A DNA stretch of 64,000 nt from Methanospirillaceae archaeon (GTDB taxonomy: Archaea; Halobacteriota; Methanomicrobia; Methanomicrobiales; Methanospirillaceae). Position 1 is the stretch's first letter; each line of letters starts with the position of its first letter. The position numbers and the translations under genes are program-made. The stretch spans positions 1 to 64,000 of the forward strand of contig JAFGOM010000076.1 in NCBI GenBank assembly GCA_016926505.1, read 5' to 3'. The notes beneath the pieces were generated by a model, which saw only the letters and a program-made list of their open reading frames with translations, had not been told where the DNA came from and did not search any database. This document shows, piece after piece, positions 57,226 to 64,000 of the stretch.

Positions 57226-58281
57226 ATGGAATCTGCAGCAATGGAAGCACTGATACGAAAGCTCTCTGATGCCCACGGGGTGTCAGGTTTCGAAGAGAAT
57301 ATCAGGAATATTATCCGCGAAGAGCTTGCCGGATTCGTGGACGATATTGTCGAGGACCGGATGGGAAACCTCATCGCGACACGGCGCGGGAGTGATTTCT
57401 CGGTAATGATCGCGTCGCACATGGACGAGATCGGTCTCATGGTCCAGTATATTAATGATAAGGGATTTCTTTCGTTTGTCACCATCGGAGGATGGCATGA
57501 ACCGATTCTGCCGACACGGCGGGTCGTGCTGCACGGGACAAAGGGATCGGTGACCGGTGTGCTCGGATCCAAGCCTCCCCATGTGATGAAGCCTGAAGAC
57601 CGGAAGAAGCAGCCGGAATTAAAGGATATGTTCATCGATGTCGGCGCACGCAGTCCTGAGGAGGTGGCAGACTTAGGAATCGAGATCGGAACACCCGTAA
57701 CCCTTGATGTCACGGCCACCCGGCTTGCAAACGGCAGGCTTACCGGCAAGGCATTTGATAACCGGGTAGGGGTGGCAGTCCTTATCGAGCTCCTTCGTCG
57801 GATGGAGACCCCGCACACCGTATACGGGGTATTTACCGTGCAGGAGGAGGTAGGGCTGAAAGGTGCCAAGGTCGCTGCCTTCCGGTTAAAACCCGACATT
57901 GCGATTGCAACCGATGTGACGATCCCCGGCGATCATCCCGGAATCCAGATAAAGGATGCGACGGCAGAGCTCGGCAAGGGACCGGTGCTTTCTCTTGTGA
58001 ATGCTTCCGGTCGTGGTCTGATTGCAGATCCCCGGCTTATTGCCTGGCTCCGGCAGGCAGGAGACAAGAACAGTATCCCGTACCAGCTCGAGGTCGGGGA
58101 TGGCGGGAATACCGATGCTACCATCATCCACCTTGAACAGGGAGGGATCCCGAGTATCCCGGTCTCGGTACCGACCCGGTATATCCACTCCCCGGTTGAG
58201 ATGATCGATCTTGCCGATGTCGAGGCAACGGTGCAGCTGCTCCTTGCTGCCATGCGGAAAAAACCCGGGTTTAAGAAGTAA
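57226..58281 (+). CDS. M42 family aminopeptidase
   Basis: Protein of 351 residues with the M42 metal ligands in order: His and Asp (ASHMDEIGLM), Asp (GKAFDNRVGVA), Glu pair (VQEEVGLKGA), Asp (ATDVTIPGD) and His (PTRYIHSP). It should remove N-terminal residues from peptides as a tetrahedral complex. ATG 57241 is an alternative start 5 codons on. Ends the run of co-directional metabolic genes. Confidence 0.93.
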   Translation: MESAAMEALIRKLSDAHGVSGFEENIRNIIREELAGFVDDIVEDRMGNLIATRRGSDFSVMIASHMDEIGLMVQYINDKGFLSFVTIGGWHEPILPTRRVVLHGTKGSVTGVLGSKPPHVMKPEDRKKQPELKDMFIDVGARSPEEVADLGIEIGTPVTLDVTATRLANGRLTGKAFDNRVGVAVLIELLRRMETPHTVYGVFTVQEEVGLKGAKVAAFRLKPDIAIATDVTIPGDHPGIQIKDATAELGKGPVLSLVNASGRGLIADPRLIAWLRQAGDKNSIPYQLEVGDGGNTDATIIHLEQGGIPSIPVSVPTRYIHSPVEMIDLADVEATVQLLLAAMRKKPGFKK

Positions 58282-58463
58282 ATCTCTTTACTCCCGGTTT
58301 ATGTCAGGGGATCTGAAAGATTCTTTGGTTCCGGCACGGGTATCTTCACGGTTGGTTTGTTCTCCAGATCCTTTTTTTCTTCTCGTTCTCTGGCCATACC
58401 TGCGTTCAGAGAGTGGTGTAATGTTCATCTTTCCGATATGAGATTATCCTGATACTGATGATA

Positions 58464-59840
58464 TCACCCATGATAAGACATATCATACATCATTTCAATA
58501 TCGTTTATTGTGTATATCAGATACCCTTCATGCAATAATTCATCCTTTCTTTCAAGGTCCCGGACAAATAAACAGAATTTTCTCTTCTTCCAGATTTTTT
58601 CATCGAATAAGACCAGTTCTGCTTTTTTCTCCAGATGATGCAACACCTGATACGCTCTATTAAGAGATAGTTCTTGATATTTACACTCACCAAATACTAC
58701 CGTCATCGATCGGGTGTCAAAGACAATAAAATCAATTTCTTCCTCTTTATGCCACCATCTGCCTGAATTCTGGCCAGGGTACAGGTGGGGAATAACTTCA
58801 TCCCGAATGAAGGATTCAAATTTTTTTCCGAAGAACTGAGTATGAGAGATTGATACTGACTGGGAAAGCTCTATAAACCGTCTGTTTGGATACACAAAGG
58901 AATACCAGTAATCGATGAGAGCATCAGATACCTTGTACAGACTTTTTTTGGGTTTTCCAGTGACAGGAGTTTCTTTCCCGATAAATCCAAGTCGAATCAT
59001 ACTATCAAGATAGGGATACAGATTCCTGGTATCAAACCCGATTGATGTACTGATTTCAGAGGGAGTTGTCCTCCCTTGAGCGAGAGATAAAAGGATAGCC
59101 TGATAGATTTTCAACTCGCGAAATTCCTGTGATAGTAAGAAATAAGGCTCACGATAGAAATAACCGAAGGTATCTAAGAACTCATTTTTAACAAAACTTT
59201 CAGGGTTAGAGTACTCACCAGCCCGGTTCAGATACTCCGGAATGCCGCCCACAATAAAATAAAACTGAAGATTAGTTTCAAAAGACCCCTGAAGGAATTC
59301 ACGTGCTTCAGAAAAATTCAGAGGTTTTAACAGGATATCCCTATCTCTTCTTCCATAGATTGGAGATGTATGGGAGAGAGCTGCATCACTCATAAGGCCC
59401 AGTAGCGATCCGGTCAGAATTATGACCCATGGTGAAGAGAGAAGTTTCGTATCCCATGCTTTTTGAATGGCAGATAACACCGACCGGTCAGATTTAATCA
59501 GATAACTGAATTCATCAATGATGAGATATGAGCGCTGTTCTGGCAGATGTGAACCCAGATAATCAAAATATTGTGACCATGTGTGAATAGGGAGATCAGC
59601 CAGAAGGGGATCTGAAAGATATTGGGAGGTGAGGCTTTTCAGGCCTTCTATCTGGACAAGCGGGGCAGTATCTTCTGCAAAAAATAATATCCCCTGTTTA
59701 TCCCGGATAAATTCCGACAGCAGACGGGTTTTTCCAACTCTCCGTCGTCCATAGAGAATTATTAGACTGGCAGTGGTTTTACTCCACTCTTTCTCAAGTA
59801 CACGAAGTTCTTTCTCCCGGTTAATAAATTGACGAATCAC
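58464..59840 (-). CDS. Archaeal AAA ATPase with DUF234
   Basis: Protein of 458 residues of the archaeal ATPase family found in many lineage-specific copies. Starts INREKEL; Walker A LYGRRRVGKTRLL at 29-41; Walker B-like LIIDEFSYLI near 105-114; C-terminal winged helix and DUF234 nuclease-like domain (VFGECKYQE near residue 390). The family is often near mobile or defence genes; its exact role is unknown. Start is GTG 59840, with a palindrome just upstream. Confidence 0.88.
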   Translation of the reverse strand: MIRQFINREKELRVLEKEWSKTTASLIILYGRRRVGKTRLLSEFIRDKQGILFFAEDTAPLVQIEGLKSLTSQYLSDPLLADLPIHTWSQYFDYLGSHLPEQRSYLIIDEFSYLIKSDRSVLSAIQKAWDTKLLSSPWVIILTGSLLGLMSDAALSHTSPIYGRRDRDILLKPLNFSEAREFLQGSFETNLQFYFIVGGIPEYLNRAGEYSNPESFVKNEFLDTFGYFYREPYFLLSQEFRELKIYQAILLSLAQGRTTPSEISTSIGFDTRNLYPYLDSMIRLGFIGKETPVTGKPKKSLYKVSDALIDYWYSFVYPNRRFIELSQSVSISHTQFFGKKFESFIRDEVIPHLYPGQNSGRWWHKEEEIDFIVFDTRSMTVVFGECKYQELSLNRAYQVLHHLEKKAELVLFDEKIWKKRKFCLFVRDLERKDELLHEGYLIYTINDIEMMYDMSYHG

Positions 59841-59841
59841 G

Positions 59842-59885
59842 ATTAGTACTAATTATGATTAGATATAATGCACATATATATATTC
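59842..59885 (-). promoter_or_regulatory. TATA box and palindrome at the DUF234 ATPase start
   Basis: TATATATAT-like box at 59874-59882 lies 34-42 bases before the GTG; a perfect 12-base palindrome ATTAGTACTAAT (59842-59853) sits at the expected transcription start and just before the start codon, a possible repressor site. Confidence 0.5.
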
Positions 59886-60008
59886 TGGTCATCATACTCA
59901 CATCAATACCTCATGAAAGTCAGGGAAGAGTGTTACCGAACAACATTTACATATCAGTCCTGATAAAAGATCAGGATCTGCAATCATCGCCTGCAAATCC
60001 GATATCAA

Positions 60009-60031
60009 TATTATATACTATCGTAACGATA
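60009..60031 (+). promoter_or_regulatory. TATA box with adjoining palindrome upstream of mcrB
   Basis: A TATA-like TATTATATA (60009-60017) is followed by the perfect 13-base inverted repeat TATCGTAACGATA (60019-60031). A repressor bound here would block transcription initiation. It is about 170 bases before the mcrB ATG, so a long leader would result. Confidence 0.4.
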
Positions 60032-60202
60032 CGATGAGAAGTAGGCCCCTTTCCATGGTCGATAGGATAGTCTGTAATCCTGACAAAGGATTTGCAGTCG
60101 GGAATTATTTCCCATTGCGTTTCATGGATATGTGTCCAACTGTTGTTTGGTAACGTTCTTCCCTGATTTTCATAGGAATACTAAAGAACTCGCAGAGATG
60201 AG

Positions 60203-61966
60203 ATGGTGACAGAAGAAGAAAATTATGATTATATTGATGAAGATTCTGATTCAAAGTATGGAGGATGGAAGTTCATTCCCCCAAATCGAGCAGATAAATC
60301 ATTACATAAATCAGCTTTTTTGCATGGTGGTTGTACAATTCCAGCAGATTACCAGGAATTTTTTGGAATCCAAACTCTGCAATTAGGAGATAAAAAACCA
60401 GTGAATCTGGTCTATAAAAATAAAACATTTAACGCATATTTTACAGCCAGGCTTAGAGCCAATACAATTAATAGAACAATTCAATGGCATGGTGATTTTA
60501 GTTCATTAATTCAACGTCATTTCCCTGTAATCACTGATCACTTTCGAAAAAGTGAAAAAAAATTAGCAGAATACCCGAAAATGCAATTTATTAAACGAAA
60601 CGGGAATGATGAATATGAGATTCAATTTATCGGAAATGATTTGCTGGAAAGAAACCAAATACATCATGACATAAAAAAACAGGTCATTCTCTATGGCCCT
60701 CCGGGAACTGGAAAAACATATAAATCAGTTATTCGTGCTTATGAGATTATTTTTGGAGATAATGATCCTACTATTACGTTCAAACTCTTGCAGGAGAAAC
60801 TGAAAAAACAAGGTTCAGGAGATAGAAATCTCTCTCAATTTTCATGGGTTGATGCCATTATTTTAGCGTTTGATGAGATTGGTAAAAAAAACATTCAGGT
60901 ACGCGATATTATAGATACAGATGTTATAAAAAAATTTAGTGTATTGCGAAAGAGCCATAAGGTCTCTAATACGATCTGGTATACACTCCAAAGAGAGTCC
61001 AGAATGGATTCTGAAACAGTACATTTAAAAAATAAATCAGGAAAAGAATTATTTGATAAAGACAAGGATTCAAATTGGTTTCTGACAGATAACGGACAGC
61101 AATATCGGCAAAGTCTGATTGAAGATCTACAAATTTCCCCGGAAACAGCATCTTCTCAATTCAATTTTGTAACCTTTCATCAATCATTCTCATATGAGGA
61201 TTTTATCGAAGGAATTCGTCCTAAAGTACAGGATCCTGAAGAGGGCACAATATCATATGAGATAAAAGATGGAATATTTAAAGAAATGTGTAACAATGCA
61301 CGTCTTTTTCCTCATAATAATTACGTCCTAATCATCGATGAGATTAACAGAGGTAATATCTCAAAGATTTTCGGAGAACTCATAACCTTACTTGAAGATA
61401 ATAAGCGTTCCGGAGAAGCTGAGGAGATCACAGTTACGTTACCCTATTCCGGTCACGAATTTAGTATACCAAACAATGTGTATATCATTGGAACCATGAA
61501 TTCAACCGATAAATCTATTGCATTGGTCGACATTGCACTTCGAAGGAGGTTTTACTTTGAACGTTTAGATGTTAATTATGAGTTGATTAAAAATCAGGAT
61601 GCAAGAATATTCCTCTCTGAACTTAATGGTATTATCTGTGCATTAAAAAACCCGGATTATGAGATAGGTCATTATTATCTCATGAGTATTCCTGAATATG
61701 ACACTGGGAACGCTGAATTAGAAAAGGTATTTTTTACAAGGATCCTTCCCCTCCTTGAGGAGTATTTTTTTAATGACTGGGAGGCACTTGCAACCATACT
61801 TGGACGGAACTCTATCAAAATTGAGAAGAGGAAGAAGTTGGTATGGGATGAGGATTCCGGTAAATTCGAAGAGGATTCCGGCGATACGGATCAGATATAT
61901 GGTCTCTCGATCGATAAATCAACTGTTTTTAAAGGCACCATGAGTAATTTGGGTATTCATCAGTAG
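60203..61966 (+). CDS. mcrB: McrB-type GTPase of a modification-dependent restriction system
   Basis: AAA+ NTPase of 587 residues, the motor of a McrBC system that cuts modified DNA. Walker A GPPGTGKT is at 165-172, Walker B YVLIIDEINRGNISKIFGE follows, and the McrB signature GTMNSTDKSIALVDIALRRRF is present. The first 150 residues, probably the modified-base reader, are not recognised (FIPPNRADKSLHKSAF to RLRANTINRTIQWHGDF). About 130 residues are inserted between Walker A and B. It is AT-richer than the metabolic genes, suggesting transfer. Confidence 0.93.
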   Translation: MVTEEENYDYIDEDSDSKYGGWKFIPPNRADKSLHKSAFLHGGCTIPADYQEFFGIQTLQLGDKKPVNLVYKNKTFNAYFTARLRANTINRTIQWHGDFSSLIQRHFPVITDHFRKSEKKLAEYPKMQFIKRNGNDEYEIQFIGNDLLERNQIHHDIKKQVILYGPPGTGKTYKSVIRAYEIIFGDNDPTITFKLLQEKLKKQGSGDRNLSQFSWVDAIILAFDEIGKKNIQVRDIIDTDVIKKFSVLRKSHKVSNTIWYTLQRESRMDSETVHLKNKSGKELFDKDKDSNWFLTDNGQQYRQSLIEDLQISPETASSQFNFVTFHQSFSYEDFIEGIRPKVQDPEEGTISYEIKDGIFKEMCNNARLFPHNNYVLIIDEINRGNISKIFGELITLLEDNKRSGEAEEITVTLPYSGHEFSIPNNVYIIGTMNSTDKSIALVDIALRRRFYFERLDVNYELIKNQDARIFLSELNGIICALKNPDYEIGHYYLMSIPEYDTGNAELEKVFFTRILPLLEEYFFNDWEALATILGRNSIKIEKRKKLVWDEDSGKFEEDSGDTDQIYGLSIDKSTVFKGTMSNLGIHQ

Positions 61967-61998
61967 GAGAGAGACATAGATAATAGTGAGTATTCATC

Positions 61999-63378
61999 GT
62001 GCATACACTTGAGTTGTTTGAATGGGAAAGGGGAACAAAAAGGTCTCCTTTTACCGACTCTGAACTAAGAGCCTTAAAAAAATTTAACGATCTCATTCAT
62101 AGAACCGAAAAAACAGATGCTCTGACAGTCACGTACGGAAAAATCTTCACGTGCTCCTTTGTTGGGATTATCCAGATCGGTGAGAAAAGAATTGAGATAC
62201 TCCCAAAATTATACAATCCTTCGCTAGATAACAGAATAGAAACTCTTTCCAAACCTGAAAAGGAGAAGCTCTACCGGATTGCACGGAAAAACCTCTTCTC
62301 TCTTCTCTCAATATCAGGGACGATACCCACCTATCGATCTAAAATATCTCAATATGGGAAGGAAAAGGACTTTTATGAATTTTTTATCTCTCTCTTTTTA
62401 TCTGATCTTGAGAGAATAATGGGTCATTCATTATATCATCAATATATCAGCCAAAATGATGAACTCGGTCATATTAAAGGAAAATTAAATTTCCAGGAAC
62501 AGATACGAAAACTCCCATCTCAATTCAATACCTTTTCCTGCAGTTTTGATGAGTTCTCAATAGATAATCCATTAAACCGACTTATTAAAGCTGCTTTACA
62601 GAAAATACGGACATTCAGTAAATCTGAAGAGAATAAGAAACGTGCATTCACTTTTTCTATGCTCATGGATAAGATCACGGATGAAGTTATTGTCCCTTCA
62701 CATTTCTCTGCATTTCATTTCGATCGGTTAAGTGAAAATTTAAAAGGGCTTGTAGAGTTTAGTCTTCTAATCTTGTTTGGATCCACCTATTCAGCACAAG
62801 ATGGTTCTTTTCAGTATTATGCCTTAATTTTTGATATGAATCTTGTTTTTGAAAAATATGTTCTTACATTATTGCGAAGATCTCTTCAGGAATACACTTT
62901 TGATTATCAACATGACCTTCATCTTGCAAGTGATTATCACCCGGACATTGAATATAAGAGGAAGAAAAAACGGGTAATTCCTGACCTCGTCGTCAGAGAA
63001 AACGGAAAACCTATTGCAGTCATCGATACTAAATATAAACCAGATCTTGCGAATGGATTTATTTCAAATGCAGATTTTTACCAGATGATGGCATATAGTG
63101 TTGCGAATGAATCGGACGTCGCTTTATTATTATATCCAGATATCCGACATGAAGCTGGTGGTTTAGAGAGAGAACATTTTGTTGTGTTGGATAAACTAGA
63201 AACCGAGGAAAAGATGGAGAGGAATGTTTTGATCTCTGCCCGTTCAATACAATTATTTGATGACAAAGGAAGAATTAGACGGAGATTGGCAGAACGGGAT
63301 ATAAAATCATTAAGGAGTGTGATATCCAGGTACATGTGTCTGCACGGGAACAGTGCCTTGCATGATGGCCCGGAGTAA
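61999..63378 (+). CDS. mcrC: McrC-type nuclease
   Basis: Protein of 459 residues, the nuclease partner of McrB. The C-terminal PD-(D/E)xK site is seen as IPDLVVRENGKPIAVIDTKYK: Asp329, Asp343 and Lys345. Start is GTG 61999, preceded by no strong site; mcrB ends 33 bases upstream. Both genes look intact, so the restriction system may work. Confidence 0.92.
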   Translation: MHTLELFEWERGTKRSPFTDSELRALKKFNDLIHRTEKTDALTVTYGKIFTCSFVGIIQIGEKRIEILPKLYNPSLDNRIETLSKPEKEKLYRIARKNLFSLLSISGTIPTYRSKISQYGKEKDFYEFFISLFLSDLERIMGHSLYHQYISQNDELGHIKGKLNFQEQIRKLPSQFNTFSCSFDEFSIDNPLNRLIKAALQKIRTFSKSEENKKRAFTFSMLMDKITDEVIVPSHFSAFHFDRLSENLKGLVEFSLLILFGSTYSAQDGSFQYYALIFDMNLVFEKYVLTLLRRSLQEYTFDYQHDLHLASDYHPDIEYKRKKKRVIPDLVVRENGKPIAVIDTKYKPDLANGFISNADFYQMMAYSVANESDVALLLYPDIRHEAGGLEREHFVVLDKLETEEKMERNVLISARSIQLFDDKGRIRRRLAERDIKSLRSVISRYMCLHGNSALHDGPE

Positions 63379-63618
63379 TTGAATTGCAATTGAATCCTGA
63401 CTGAATTACCGTCTCTCTCAAAGGATGAGTTGATAATCATCATCATTTCCTGCCTTAAGGGCATGATATGAGGTTTTTAATAGGTGAAATGACAATCAAC
63501 CAAATTTTAGGTAATATCAATTTGCGGTCAGGTTTCGTCTGAAAAGAAGGAATATCTCTCCTAAAACCAGCGGGTACTGAATCTGATGAGTACATATGAG
63601 ATCTAAAGACTGATCATC

Positions 63619-63752
63619 CTAGGAGGCTGTCCGAGAATGTGAATTTGCTTTTTCGACTGATCATTTTGAAGCGTAATTCAAATTTAGGGCATTTTTTGAG
63701 TTCTAATTTTTCATAATTTTTCAGAGAGTATAGTTCTCGGACAGCCTCCTAG
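63619..63752. mobile_element. 134-bp element with perfect 19-bp terminal inverted repeats (MITE-like)
   Basis: CTAGGAGGCTGTCCGAGAA (63619-63637) and its exact reverse complement (63734-63752) bracket an AT-rich, gene-free core. The outer CTAG on each side is itself a palindrome and could be a target duplication, which would make the repeats 15 bp and the core element 126 bp. This is a typical MITE form. It ends 13 bases before the transposase stop codon, so it may alternatively be one end of that insertion sequence. Confidence 0.75.
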
Positions 63753-63764
63753 ATTCCCGCCAAT

Positions 63765-64000
63765 TCATAACGAGTTCGGCGGCCTTACCCCCAGCTCATG
63801 ATACAACCGTTTTTGTTCATTAAGCATCTCACCAACCCGGAGGGTTCTGCCCGGCTGCGTAAAGCACTCAATAACATCGATTTTATCTAAAAGACCCGGC
63901 AGGGTGTATTTTTTAAGAAGGTCGGTCACCTGCATCTGTTTTTTGATATATAACAGGAAGATCAACGCAATAAACTGAACAAATAACTTCCCCTCAAGAC
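63765..64000 (-). CDS. Partial transposase (C-terminal end), cut by the window edge
   Basis: The last 78 codons of a minus-strand gene that continues beyond position 64000. The readable end (LEGKLFVQFIALIFLLYIKK, then MLNEQKRLYHELGVRPPNSL) matches the C-terminal tail of IS4/IS1634-type transposases, from memory. The catalytic DDE part is outside the window. Whether the element is complete cannot be seen. Confidence 0.7.
   Translation of the reverse strand, partial: LEGKLFVQFIALIFLLYIKKQMQVTDLLKKYTLPGLLDKIDVIECFTQPGRTLRVGEMLNEQKRLYHELGVRPPNSL

Larger units (their letters stand above)
59841..60202. other. Intergenic between DUF234 ATPase and mcrB, with several inverted repeats
   Basis: No gene is supported; a 60-codon frame at 59855 has no motif. 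The gap holds small hairpins at 59959-59975 (CCTGAT/ATCAGG) and 60076-60092 (AATCCT/AGGATT), a long-range inverted pair CTGCAAATCC (59991-60000) and GGATTTGCAG (60088-60097), and the TATA/palindrome listed next. Confidence 0.5.

Overview
The window is chromosomal DNA of a methanogenic euryarchaeon, most likely Methanospirillum or a close relative in the Methanomicrobiales. The evidence is the archaeal type of its machinery (archaellum with an archaeal Che system including CheF, group II chaperonin, membrane-bound LonB, Nob1, aIF5A, pyruvoyl arginine decarboxylase, 6-phospho-3-hexuloisomerase), TATA boxes with short leaders, and secreted PEGA-like and proline/threonine-linker proteins. The genus call is from memory of the gene complement, not from a search.

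Layout. (1) 0.36-7.6 kb: archaellum operon arlCDE-G-F-H-I-J plus an unrecognised two-TM acidic protein. (2) 7.7-15.6 kb: chemotaxis cheF-cheY-cheB-cheA-cheD and a convergent cheC. CheA carries three P2 domains and a C-terminal CheC domain, and the separate CheC is fused to TPR repeats. No archaellin, cheW, cheR or MCP lies in the window. (3) 15.7-22.1 kb: arginine and agmatine metabolism (pdaD, carA-carB, argG). (4) 22.3-28.9 kb: an exported protein, a pilus-type FlaJ/GspE pair, and divergent to it two RecA/KaiC-like ATPases, one with a destroyed Walker A motif. (5) 29-38.2 kb: housekeeping (BofA-like protein, tldE-tldD-lonB, and divergently prs-nob1-gfcR, then a thermosome subunit). (6) 38.4-44.8 kb: tRNA-Ser(CGA) followed by a run of exported proteins: an Ig-like protein, a ComEC-type metallo-beta-lactamase, a small secreted protein, a cysteine-repeat protein, a duplicated PEGA-like protein and a lipoprotein nuclease with a lamin-tail domain. 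(7) 44.9-58.3 kb: Trm11, DUF169, NAD kinase with inositol/fructose/NADP phosphatase, aIF5A and agmatinase, two paralogous membrane-anchored proteins, Mrp, a small protein, a metallo-beta-lactamase fusion, hexuloisomerase, aminotransferase and M42 peptidase. (8) 58.4-64.0 kb: an AT-richer accessory end with a DUF234 ATPase, McrB-McrC restriction, a 134-bp perfect-TIR element and the 3' end of a transposase that runs off the window.

How parts fit. Regions 1 and 2 form one motility block in which CheY signals to the archaellum through CheF, and CheC/CheD act on CheY-P and receptors encoded elsewhere. PdaD makes agmatine from the arginine whose synthesis uses CarAB and ArgG; agmatinase, next to aIF5A, turns agmatine into putrescine, the polyamine precursor needed for aIF5A modification. 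The pilus block in region 4 repeats the H-I-J logic of the archaellum. The end of the window looks like a small defence and mobile-element island with its own operator-like palindromes.
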